Origin: Gammaproteobacteria bacterium
GTDB lineage: Bacteria > Pseudomonadota > Gammaproteobacteria > DSM-16500
Assembly (NCBI GenBank): GCA_014132615.1
Contig: BMAH01000025.1
Coordinates: 1 to 64,000, forward strand
DNA length: 64,000 bases
Direction: 5' to 3'
Below are positions 55,285 through 63,528 of this stretch, piece after piece. Below the pieces are notes generated by a model, which was given only the letters and a program-made list of their open reading frames with translations, made no database searches and was not told the origin of the DNA. The translations under genes were made by a program, and so were the position numbers. How positions within the stretch are numbered: position 1 is the first letter of the stretch; each line of letters opens with the position of its first letter.

Positions 55285-56256
55285 TTAAGCTTTAGGGTTA
55301 GGCTTAGTTTTATAGGGAGTAGGCGATTTATATTCATCTAATTTAGGGTCGTTTAAAGCTTTGGTTAACTGCGTTATTCTTTCATTACATATCTTCAAAC
55401 TACTTTGTAATTCAACGACTTGCTGAATAGGAGCTAGTAAACTCCTTATCGTTTCTGCATCTAATTCTGCTTTGGTATCCTGTAAAACAGAAAAAACCTG
55501 GCCTAATTTTTTATTTAAGCGATTGATCTGTAAAATTTGCTGTGGAGTAGGATCCTCAGGCAATAAAGAGAATAATTTATTTAAATAACCGGTCACCCCA
55601 TCCATCCTTGCAACCGTAAGAGCACCATCAAATCCCTGCTCAAATAAATCGACTAAATGCTCTCTCAAACCAGGATTAGTTTTTAATTTCACATCAATAG
55701 GTTTGGTTTGAATAGTAGAAAAACGATGTTGTACTTGATCCAAAGGAATTTCTTGGCCATTTAAATCTACTACTTTTGTATCACTGTTCAGTAACGTTTC
55801 AACCAAAACAGTATCAAATGTTCTTTGTCTTTCTTGCCAATCTTCGCTTAAATTTTCAATAATCTGAGCCTGTTTTGCTATTTCTTCTTGTAATGATTTA
55901 GATTTAGTTTTTTCAATAATTAACTCTTCTTTTAATTCTTCACGTCGCATTGAAGGTTGAAGAATTGGCTTTGCCTGTGCTTGCACTAACCGTTCAGCAT
56001 AAGCTTCTTCTGATTTTCTTTCTTGCAAAACATATTCATATTTTTCTTTTTCTTCTTCTGTCAAAGCGATTTGGGCATGAATAAGTTTATCTATCAAAAT
56101 AGCTGCTTCTATAGCTTTTTCTATTTTTATTAAATTAGCTAAATGATTACGGATAGGAGAGTCAACTAAGTTAACAGCATACATCCATTCATGAGGAGCT
56201 TCAGGGTTAATAGCAGCTTTAACAGAGCGTCTTTCTTTTAAGTTTTTTATATCCAC
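55285..56256 (-). CDS. Helical coiled-coil protein of unknown function
   Basis: A 323-residue soluble protein, almost all helical and rich in Glu, Gln and Lys. Residues about 100-150 (MRREELKEELIIEKTKSKSLQEEIAKQAQIIENLSE) form a coiled coil; a second helical bundle covers 235-310. The tail is Pro/Lys-rich (SPTPYKTKPNPKA). The start is GTG at 56256 with only a weak ribosome site; no other early start is available. No domain is recognised. It lies between glmU and glmS on the same strand but shows no link to that pathway. Confidence 0.65.
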   Translation of the reverse strand: MDIKNLKERRSVKAAINPEAPHEWMYAVNLVDSPIRNHLANLIKIEKAIEAAILIDKLIHAQIALTEEEKEKYEYVLQERKSEEAYAERLVQAQAKPILQPSMRREELKEELIIEKTKSKSLQEEIAKQAQIIENLSEDWQERQRTFDTVLVETLLNSDTKVVDLNGQEIPLDQVQHRFSTIQTKPIDVKLKTNPGLREHLVDLFEQGFDGALTVARMDGVTGYLNKLFSLLPEDPTPQQILQINRLNKKLGQVFSVLQDTKAELDAETIRSLLAPIQQVVELQSSLKICNERITQLTKALNDPKLDEYKSPTPYKTKPNPKA

Positions 56257-56340
56257 GTAAGAATACTCTTCTTATCCATTATTTTATTATATACCTTAAC
56301 TTATATTTTCTTTTTCCGCGTTTTTAAGCGCTTGAAAATG

Positions 56341-57705
56341 TTATTTATTTTTTTCAGGGCGCTTCCAGTCAGTCAGTGTAATTTGCATAGACCTTGCGAG
56401 AGTTAACCGATTTTTAGGCGCATCCTTAACAATAGTTGACCCTGCACCAATAGTTGCTCCTTCGCCAATTTTAACGGGTGCAACTAATTGCGTATTTGAT
56501 CCTATGAAAGCATTATCTTCAATAATCGTTTGATGCTTATTCACACCATCGTAATTACAAGTAATAGTGCCTGCACCAATATTAACGTGTTTACCAATAG
56601 TGGCATCGCCTATGTAACTTAAATGATTTATTTTTGATTTTTCTGCCACTACACTTTTTTTAATTTCAACAAAATTCCCTATGTGTACTTGTTTTCCTAA
56701 TTGTGTACCAGGACGCAAGCGCGCAAACGGTCCAATAATAGCTTCATCTGCAACTTGTGCTTCATCCAATAAACTATGTGACTTAATCTCAACGCCATTT
56801 CCTAATACCGTGTTACGCAAAACACAATTAGGTCCAATTCGGCAATGATCGCCTATTTTTACGCGTCCTTCGAAAATAACATTAATATCAATATACACAT
56901 CACGACCAATGTCTACTTCACCACGCACATCAAGACGATTAGGATCTGCTAAACTCACCCCTTGTTTTAGCAATTTTTCTGCAATTTGCTTTTGATGAAA
57001 ACGCTCTAAGTAAGCCAATTGCAATCTATCATTTACGCCTTGAATTTCTTCATGCGTAAGTGGTTGAACGGTATTTACTGTGATGTTTTCCTTCACAGCG
57101 AAATTAATAATATCTGTTAAGTAATATTCTTGTTGTGCATTTTGGTTATTTAAATTAGGTAGCCATTTCTTTAAAAGATTAGCCGGCACTAAATAAATGC
57201 CAGGGTTAATTTCAGTAATTGTTTTTTCGTGAGGTGATGCATCTTTTTCTTCGATAATACATTCCACAGTTCCCTTAGCATTGCGTTTAATGCGGCCATA
57301 GCCACTGGGGTTGGTAAGATGTGCAGTTAACATAGCCATGGATTGCGGTTCCATAGCTGCTAATAATTTTTTTAGAGTTTCATTGGAAATAAGTGGTACA
57401 TCGCCGTATAACACTAACACTTGATCATCAGATGAAATAATCGGTAGCGCTTGTTGCAAAGCATGTCCTGTACCAAGTTGCTCTTTTTGTTCTACCCATT
57501 TTACGTCTTTATCCGTGATAGCTTGGCGCAATGTTTCGCCTTCATGGCCGTAGATAACAATAGGCGGCAAAGATGAAAGCTGTCTCGCAGTCGCAAGTAC
57601 GTGATTTAACATGGGCTTATCAGCAATCCTATGCAATACCTTGGGAAGAGTAGAATGCATACGTTTTCCGCGGCCTGCGGCAAGGATAACAACCTGTAGC
57701 GCCAT
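56341..57705 (-). CDS. glmU: Bifunctional GlcNAc-1-P uridyltransferase / GlcN-1-P acetyltransferase GlmU
   Basis: A 454-residue two-domain enzyme making UDP-GlcNAc. The N-terminal uridyltransferase has LAAGRGKRMHSTLPKVLHRIADKPML and LYGDVPLI; the C-terminal left-handed beta-helix has hexapeptide repeats (VEIKKSVVAEKSKINHLSYIGDATIGKHVNIGAGTITCNYDG) with the acetyltransferase His. Its product route starts with GlmS, encoded 1.1 kb downstream on the same strand. A TATAAT box lies about 30 bases before the start. Length matches the family. Confidence 0.97.
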   Translation of the reverse strand: MALQVVILAAGRGKRMHSTLPKVLHRIADKPMLNHVLATARQLSSLPPIVIYGHEGETLRQAITDKDVKWVEQKEQLGTGHALQQALPIISSDDQVLVLYGDVPLISNETLKKLLAAMEPQSMAMLTAHLTNPSGYGRIKRNAKGTVECIIEEKDASPHEKTITEINPGIYLVPANLLKKWLPNLNNQNAQQEYYLTDIINFAVKENITVNTVQPLTHEEIQGVNDRLQLAYLERFHQKQIAEKLLKQGVSLADPNRLDVRGEVDIGRDVYIDINVIFEGRVKIGDHCRIGPNCVLRNTVLGNGVEIKSHSLLDEAQVADEAIIGPFARLRPGTQLGKQVHIGNFVEIKKSVVAEKSKINHLSYIGDATIGKHVNIGAGTITCNYDGVNKHQTIIEDNAFIGSNTQLVAPVKIGEGATIGAGSTIVKDAPKNRLTLARSMQITLTDWKRPEKNK

Positions 57706-57757
57706 GATATTACTGCCCTTGATGACTAATGAAAGGCAAGAATTATAACGTAATCAT

Positions 57758-59137
57758 TTAGTCAGAAGATACTACTTGCGATTTAGCAATGGAGTTTAAC
57801 CAAGCTTGCACCTTCTCTTCTTCTACAATCATTTTATCGATAGCAAGAAAGGCAACGTGTTCCAACCGGTCCGATATGGCGTTTAACATTAATGAAAAAT
57901 CACCTACTGATTTTATTACACCGTGTTCATTTCTAACTAAGATTGGATCATCTTCTTCGCTATAAGAACGATGAGGGGTTTGAATTAGCATTATTTGCCA
58001 ATCAGCTATGGTTTTATGGTTATCGCGCTTAAATTCCTGTAGAGCTGATTTTATTCCCTCAAGGCGATGCGGATCTAAATGAACAATTTTAGGCATTTTT
58101 CTATGCTGTAAGCGTGCAGCCATTTGTATAGCGGGATGGTCGTCGCATAAAACAGATAATTGTTTTATCAATGCAAACACATCATAGTCACATAATTCTT
58201 TATAATTTTCGTAATGTTCTTTTAAAAATGAAGTTTGCGCTTCTTGTCCTTTTCCACGCTCTGCTTGTTCATTAAACCGATTAGCCGCCATTAAAAACTG
58301 CCCTAAGCGGGTTTTTTGTATGGCTTTAAAATTAGATTCGTATTCTAAACTTTGTGCCAAGCTATCAAGCAGCGCCACGAGCAAAGACTCTATCGCTAAT
58401 TTTTTTTGTGAATGATAAATATTGCGCGTCATTAAACGCCTAGCCATTAAATAATGTTCGACAGCGCCTATGCCCTTATGCGTTATACCTAATCGACTAC
58501 CCTCATTTGTTTCTATGGTTGTCATACAATGCAGCATCCATGGAAAGTCGAATTCCCCGTATTTGACACCGCAAAAATGATTATCCCGTAATAAATAATC
58601 CAATCTATCTGCATCTAATTGTGAAGACACAATATCAGCCAATACATTTTTTTTAGTCGTTCTATGCATAATCATATTAGCGATTTCATCAAACTTTTCG
58701 GCAGTTAATTTATGCTTAGGATTAATTTTGTTATAAAGTTTAAAAAAGCTGCTATCGCCAAATTCAGCTAAGAAATAGGGTGTCCACAATTCGTGACGGA
58801 TTTTTTTCTCTTGAAATATACCTTCAAAAGCATGGGAAAAAGGCCCATGGCCTATATCATGCAAAAGGCAAGCAATCATTACTAATTGTCTTTGATCATC
58901 ACTTAACCCAATGGTGTGAGCAATTTGACTTGCAACGTAACAACATCCTAATGAGTGATTAAAACGTGTGTGCACTGCCCCTGGAAAAATAATATCGCCC
59001 AATCCTAATTGTTTGATGTGGCGCAAGCGCTGAAAGATAGGGCTATCTATAAACGGTTTTATCCAAGCATTTTCCACAGAAGTAAATTGCATGGTGCCAT
59101 GAACAGGGTCTTTAATAACGTGATATATATTATTCAT
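57758..59137 (-). CDS. HD-domain phosphohydrolase, dNTPase/SAMHD1-like
   Basis: A 459-residue metal-dependent hydrolase. The HD core is complete: VHTRFNHSLGCCYVASQIA (first His), LVMIACLLHDIGHGPFSHAFEG (His-Asp pair) and DIVSSQLDADRLDYLLRDNHFCG (last Asp). The family includes dNTP triphosphohydrolases and SAMHD1-type proteins. HVIKDPVHGTMQF at the start is typical of the group. The ATG at 59137 is preferred to a TTG at 59164. The substrate is unproven, though dNTPs are likely. It precedes glmU by 52 bases on the same strand. Confidence 0.88.
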   Translation of the reverse strand: MNNIYHVIKDPVHGTMQFTSVENAWIKPFIDSPIFQRLRHIKQLGLGDIIFPGAVHTRFNHSLGCCYVASQIAHTIGLSDDQRQLVMIACLLHDIGHGPFSHAFEGIFQEKKIRHELWTPYFLAEFGDSSFFKLYNKINPKHKLTAEKFDEIANMIMHRTTKKNVLADIVSSQLDADRLDYLLRDNHFCGVKYGEFDFPWMLHCMTTIETNEGSRLGITHKGIGAVEHYLMARRLMTRNIYHSQKKLAIESLLVALLDSLAQSLEYESNFKAIQKTRLGQFLMAANRFNEQAERGKGQEAQTSFLKEHYENYKELCDYDVFALIKQLSVLCDDHPAIQMAARLQHRKMPKIVHLDPHRLEGIKSALQEFKRDNHKTIADWQIMLIQTPHRSYSEEDDPILVRNEHGVIKSVGDFSLMLNAISDRLEHVAFLAIDKMIVEEEKVQAWLNSIAKSQVVSSD

Positions 59138-59233
59138 GATGTTAAAAATCGCATGTGTGAGCAAAGACGTCCTATTATATCGTCTTAATAGCCAGTAATA
59201 TACAATACGTTATTTTTATGCAGGGATAATTCC

Positions 59234-59707
59234 ATGGTTTTATCAACTCAACCTGTTTCAATCGTTAATACAAAGACTTGTGCTACGCTTGCAAATACTA
59301 AACATCCTTTTATGTTAGTGCTTGAGCGCGGTGAAAATCTATTTAAAGCCTTATTGGAATGCGCTAAACAAGTTAATTTAAAATCAGCGAGCATTTATGG
59401 TTTAGGTGCGTTAGATGATGTGAGTGTCGCCTACTATCATTTAGATAGAAAAGAATATGACATCAAGCTTTTTAACGGTATGTATGAATTAATTTCTCTG
59501 CAAGGCAATATCACTCGCGTTGATGATCAACCCTTTTTGCATATACATGCAGCCATTGGCTTGCCTGATCACAGTGTGATGGGCGGTCATATTATGGATG
59601 CAACCGTCGGCCCTACTGCCGAAATCACTATCATTCCCTTTGAAGCAAGCATTCATAGAAAACACAGTGATGCCATAGGTCTTAAGCTAATGTGCCCTGG
59701 GTTTTAG
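59234..59707 (+). CDS. PPC (DUF296) domain protein
   Basis: A 157-residue protein that is essentially one PPC domain. It shows PFMLVLERGENLFKALLECA, SIYGLGALDDVSVAYY, FLHIHAAIGLPDHSVMGGHIMDATVGPTAEITII, matching DUF296 proteins that form trimers and are found alone in bacteria and as DNA-binding AT-hook proteins in plants. Two His in the HIHAA and GGHIM loops may hold metal. Function in bacteria is unknown. Its last 26 bases overlap the convergent thpR gene. Confidence 0.85.
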   Translation: MVLSTQPVSIVNTKTCATLANTKHPFMLVLERGENLFKALLECAKQVNLKSASIYGLGALDDVSVAYYHLDRKEYDIKLFNGMYELISLQGNITRVDDQPFLHIHAAIGLPDHSVMGGHIMDATVGPTAEITIIPFEASIHRKHSDAIGLKLMCPGF

Positions 59708-60275
59708 TTAAATTAACCTGTTCTAAAATCGTATAATGTGAACCCTCTGGTTGGGGTTCACTACGATATAAAGTCACTTCCCCCACCTCTATGATTTCCT
59801 GCAGTAATTCTACCTCAGATAGGAAAGCTAAATTAACGCCATGGGCATGCTTAATCCGACCTAACGTTAAATGCCCTCGAAAAGGTCTATCCTCAATTGG
59901 ATAATTAGCTGCCTGAATGCCTTGACCTATCAATTTGGATAACTCCGCCAATTCTTGTTGAGGTGAAATATCTAATACAATGACACGAGGGCGGTGGGGA
60001 TCTGGCAGCAAATTAATATTACTTAGCTTAATAGAGAGGGGATGCTTATTATCCACTAAGGCAAGCTTGACCTTATCTAATAAGCTCGGCAAATGTGCAG
60101 TTTGCACTTCAGCGAGAAATTGTAAAGTAATATGCAAATTGGCTGGCTTTGACCAGCGTATAGCGTTAGTTCTGGCCTTTTTCTTTAATTCGTTTATAAA
60201 TTTACCTACTTTATCCTTCAACTCTTCCGAGAGAGCCACAGCAAAAAAAATCCGCATTACGGCTGGTTTCGTCAT
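59682..60275 (-). CDS. thpR: RNA 2',3'-cyclic phosphodiesterase ThpR (LigT)
   Basis: About 197 residues of the 2H phosphoesterase superfamily. Both catalytic motifs are present: NLHITLQFL (HxT/S) and FRGHLTLGRIK (HxT/S). It opens 2',3'-cyclic phosphates of RNA or ligates tRNA halves in vitro. FFAVALSEELKDKVGKFI is the usual N-terminal strand and helix. The ATG at 60275 is chosen; a GTG at 60287 or an ATG at 60257 is possible. It is divergent from parB and its 3' end overlaps the PPC gene. Confidence 0.88.
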   Translation of the reverse strand: MTKPAVMRIFFAVALSEELKDKVGKFINELKKKARTNAIRWSKPANLHITLQFLAEVQTAHLPSLLDKVKLALVDNKHPLSIKLSNINLLPDPHRPRVIVLDISPQQELAELSKLIGQGIQAANYPIEDRPFRGHLTLGRIKHAHGVNLAFLSEVELLQEIIEVGEVTLYRSEPQPEGSHYTILEQVNLTKTQGTLA

Positions 60276-60329
60276 TCCATTTCTCACTATGTTTGATTAG
60301 TATAGTTAGGTTAAATATAGGACTCCATT

Positions 60330-61199
60330 ATGGTAAAAAAACGTGGTCTTGGTAAATCTTTAGATGCTTTGTTGGCCTACACTGGCCCAGATCAATCCGC
60401 ACCTGAAACTGACAATAAGCCTAATGAAACATTATCGCAATTGGCGGTTGATCAAATCCAACGCGGTAAATATCAACCTCGCCGCGAAATGGATGCAGCA
60501 GCACTTGAGGATCTTGCTAACTCAATTCGCAACCAAGGTATCATACAGCCTATCATTGTACGTCCTGTGGGCAATAAATATGAAATTATTGCTGGTGAGA
60601 GACGCTGGCGTGCGGCTCAACTGGCGGGATTAACTGACGTCCCTGCCATTATTCGCGCTATTCCTGATGAAGCAGCGATAGCCATTGCTCTCATTGAAAA
60701 TATCCAAAGAGAAAATTTAAACCCTATAGAAGAGGCGATTGCCTTACAGCGTTTAATAGACGAATTTGGCATGACACACCAAGATGTGGCGGAAGCTGTC
60801 AGCAAATCCCGCGCGAGTGTCACTAATTTATTACGGTTACTCGCCCTGCCAGCAGAGATAAAAACCATGTTAGAGCGTGGATTAATTGAAATGGGCCATG
60901 CACGCACATTAATTACCCTACCCGAAAAACAGCAAATTGAAATTGCAGAAATGATTTTAGCCCGCGGACTTTCTGTGCGCGAAACTGAAAATGTCGTAAG
61001 GCGTTTGCAATCTGCTAATCCTAAAGCGAGTGCCAAGCCATTAGACCCTGATGTCGTCAAACTACAAGAAGAGTTATCAAAGCAACTTAGATTGAAAGTC
61101 GCCATTCAATGCAACGCCAAAGGCAGAGGGAAAGTGGTTATTCATTACAAGAATTTAACTGAATTAGATGCGCTACTCTCTCAGCTTGAAGATGCTTAA
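60330..61199 (+). CDS. parB: Chromosome-partitioning protein ParB
   Basis: A 289-residue CTP-dependent DNA clamp that binds parS sites and loads at the origin region. The N-terminus MVKKRGLGKSLDALL is the ParA-interacting peptide; IIAGERRWRAAQLAGLTDVPAII is the CTP-binding/arginine patch; MTHQDVAEAVSKSRASVTNLLRLLALPAEIKTML is the helix-turn-helix, and a C-terminal dimer domain follows. parA, rsmG and mnmG, the normal neighbours, are not beside it: thpR is upstream (divergent) and an F-box gene starts 6 bases after its stop. No TGTTTCACGTGAAACA-like parS was noticed. Confidence 0.94.
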   Translation: MVKKRGLGKSLDALLAYTGPDQSAPETDNKPNETLSQLAVDQIQRGKYQPRREMDAAALEDLANSIRNQGIIQPIIVRPVGNKYEIIAGERRWRAAQLAGLTDVPAIIRAIPDEAAIAIALIENIQRENLNPIEEAIALQRLIDEFGMTHQDVAEAVSKSRASVTNLLRLLALPAEIKTMLERGLIEMGHARTLITLPEKQQIEIAEMILARGLSVRETENVVRRLQSANPKASAKPLDPDVVKLQEELSKQLRLKVAIQCNAKGRGKVVIHYKNLTELDALLSQLEDA

Positions 61200-61205
61200 A
61201 ATGAA

Positions 61206-62018
61206 ATGAGAAATAGATCGCTGTTTAAGGATCTTCCTACACTCGAGAGCCTCCCTAGAGAAGTAAGGCTTCATATTTTTAGTTTCTTTTCTGCTGCTGA
61301 CACTCTAAACACCCGTCGAGTTTGTAGATTACTTAATAACGATATATACGAATACTACGGCAAACAAATCTCTCGCCTCCTAGGCGGTAATTTATACCTG
61401 CGCTACCAACAAGAGCCTGATGTTTTTAATGAAATAAAAAGACAATCTCACTTATTTAATCATCATGTATTATTAATTACAGACATGGAATTTAATCATC
61501 GACTTTATAAAAACAACCACCGCCCCCCTGCTTTACTTGCTTACCACTTAGATAATGATACGTATTTTAAATCGCTTACCCCCAACGCTGCACATACAAC
61601 TTTGCTTTATAAAAATGTTATTTATTCAAAAAATGATCTTAGGAAAAAAACGTTATGTAACAGACGGGGAAGTATAACAACCACCCATTACAAATTAATT
61701 TGTGTGATGATGGACGACATTTCAATCATGACAGATGCATTGCTAGATATTAAGCACCGGTATTTAGCCAACGGATTGGCGCTTCCTATTATTTTTATAT
61801 CAACTTCCTCTGCCATTACTAAACAAGAAATACAAACCGTATTGGATTTAAATGTTAATATCGCTGGCTTTATTCCACTAACACCCAGCGAAACTCCTTA
61901 TGAACATAACATGTTACAATTTGATAAAGATTTGCGAGCATATTTTGAAAAGTTAAAAACGCTCTTAGCTTTATTTCCTATTTACTCAACCGCCTCTCTT
62001 CCTAGCACATCTTATTGA
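61206..62018 (+). CDS. F-box-like protein, candidate effector, encoded directly after parB
   Basis: A 270-residue protein. Residues about 13-47 (LESLPREVRLHIFSFF, then ADTLNTRRVCRLLNND) form an F-box-like helix-turn-helix core of the type that binds eukaryotic Skp1. Residues 50-250 are a globular region of no family I recognise, with DDISIMTDALLDIKHRY and LALPIIFISTSS beta-alpha elements that faintly resemble a GTPase-like or receiver fold. The last residues are Ser/Thr-rich (STASLPSTSY). No strong ribosome site: the parB stop is 6 bases upstream, so coupling is possible. Its end overlaps the convergent gene by 7 bases. Confidence 0.8.
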   Translation: MRNRSLFKDLPTLESLPREVRLHIFSFFSAADTLNTRRVCRLLNNDIYEYYGKQISRLLGGNLYLRYQQEPDVFNEIKRQSHLFNHHVLLITDMEFNHRLYKNNHRPPALLAYHLDNDTYFKSLTPNAAHTTLLYKNVIYSKNDLRKKTLCNRRGSITTTHYKLICVMMDDISIMTDALLDIKHRYLANGLALPIIFISTSSAITKQEIQTVLDLNVNIAGFIPLTPSETPYEHNMLQFDKDLRAYFEKLKTLLALFPIYSTASLPSTSY

Positions 62019-62416
62019 ATCATTACTTCACTTTTTGCTGGGTAAGAAAAATTATAATTATTACCATCAAAGGCAATTAGAAATGTTTCTCTTGAAATTA
62101 AATGGGAATAATAAAAAATAGTCATGCAGTTATAACCACCTCCAACCACCGACTTTAGTGAAAACGCATCTATACTTAAATAGTCGCCCGTTTGCAATTT
62201 TTCAATTCCTAGTGGATAACGTGCCGCAGAATTGCATAAACCGTTTGTCATAAATCCAAGGTAAGCATCAATACGCACCGGGGTGGCAGTATTTTTAGGT
62301 GTCAAAAAATAAGTGGCATGAATGGTAGAAGGTGAAATGACACTTTTCGCACCTATTGTCCATGCATTGATAGACAAAGAAAATAAAAGACTTATTATCC
62401 CTAATACTAATTTCAT
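62012..62416 (-). CDS. Small exported protein of unknown function
   Basis: A 134-residue exported protein: signal peptide [20 protein letters not shown], then a beta-rich mature part with two Cys (GLCNSAARYPLG and GYNCMTIFYY). No known family. The ATG at 62416 overlaps the stop of the upstream DUF1460-like gene as ATGA, so the two are translated together and likely work in the same compartment. An extension to 62455 would run backward into that gene. Confidence 0.75.
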   Translation of the reverse strand: MKLVLGIISLLFSLSINAWTIGAKSVISPSTIHATYFLTPKNTATPVRIDAYLGFMTNGLCNSAARYPLGIEKLQTGDYLSIDAFSLKSVVGGGYNCMTIFYYSHLISRETFLIAFDGNNYNFSYPAKSEVMIQ

Positions 62417-63444
62417 AATAATTTCTCTACATGAATTCCTAAGATCGCTGGCCATTCCATATACCAGTAACTACCAAATTGATAATCCGTCAAATAAGCG
62501 AATAATGGCTTTTTTTCAACACGATTACACATTGTATAATGCCCGTTTTTTGGCTTAATCGCACTACATTCATAATTGCCTTTGTTATTTCTATACCATG
62601 CAAAATGATTGGGATAAGCACTTGTGGCGTGCACTAACATTAACTCTTCGCACCATGGTTTATTGCAAGTAATAGGTTTTACTCGACAATAAGTTTGCTG
62701 ATTTTTAGCATCACAGGTGATTTTATGATAAATGATTGTATGTTTTTTAAAACGCTCGCGATACACAATGCCAATATGCCCCACGTTTAATTCCGTACCA
62801 ATCACTTCTTTAATATTTTTACGGCCAACAAACCATTTATTTGTGTCATAAACTAATTCAACAATCGCGGGTGTCGGTATCATGTTAAGCAATTCTATAT
62901 GGGGTGTGTAACTTCCATTAGCGTTAAGTAATGCTAAAGAAGTTTTAGGTAAATAAGAAATACTTACTGCACTCGGCCTCACATTTATATGTAAAAACTG
63001 ACGTTTCAGCCACTGTTGTTTATCTAAGATAGACGACGTTATTTTTGCATACTGACTTAATTCACCTGTGATTGTCACATCTTGAATGAAACCTTTTTGC
63101 TGATTCGCTTTATTAAAATCTGCATCGATAAAATGATGTCGATTTAAATAGTGCCAAGGATTTTTTGGCAGTAAATAATGATTGTAGCTAACTGCTAAAT
63201 AATATTTTTCAACTTCAGTTGGCTCTTTAGCTAAACGCCTAGCCATAATGGTTTGCACCAAAGTCTGGCAATCATAACCTACTTGCCCTGTATCGCCTTT
63301 GCGATAAGGTTTATCGAGTAAGTTCTTGGTGAGGTCAGCTAATTGTTGATCCAAAGAACTAGGTAAAGCCTGAACGACACTAATAATTAAATATAGAAAT
63401 AGTAATGACGTAATCTGTCTAATAATCATCCTTGGGCTCATCAT
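62413..63444 (-). CDS. Exported DUF1460-like (NlpC/P60-type) protein
   Basis: A 343-residue exported protein with an N-terminal hydrophobic segment (IIRQITSLLFLYLIISVVQA). The mature part fits the DUF1460 amidase-like family: GYDCQTLVQTIMARRLA has the catalytic Cys, HYLNRHHFIDADF follows, and ELNVGHIGIVYRE carries a candidate catalytic His. Such proteins are papain-like peptidoglycan or glycopeptide hydrolases. C-terminal Cys-rich segments (CDAKNQQTYCRV, CNKPWCEEL) may be disulfide-bonded. It precedes the small exported gene with an ATGA overlap, forming a two-gene operon. Confidence 0.72.
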   Translation of the reverse strand: MMSPRMIIRQITSLLFLYLIISVVQALPSSLDQQLADLTKNLLDKPYRKGDTGQVGYDCQTLVQTIMARRLAKEPTEVEKYYLAVSYNHYLLPKNPWHYLNRHHFIDADFNKANQQKGFIQDVTITGELSQYAKITSSILDKQQWLKRQFLHINVRPSAVSISYLPKTSLALLNANGSYTPHIELLNMIPTPAIVELVYDTNKWFVGRKNIKEVIGTELNVGHIGIVYRERFKKHTIIYHKITCDAKNQQTYCRVKPITCNKPWCEELMLVHATSAYPNHFAWYRNNKGNYECSAIKPKNGHYTMCNRVEKKPLFAYLTDYQFGSYWYMEWPAILGIHVEKLL

Positions 63445-63528
63445 CTATTTACTGAATTTTTGCTTTCGCTTTTCAACTCGTTCAACGTTTATAATGGAAT
63501 AAATGAGAAAAAATTGCTATGGATGGCT

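Noticed and set aside
60617-61105. 162-codon minus-strand reading frame inside parB
   Set aside because: It is a shadow of parB codons; Ser-rich composition with no motif.
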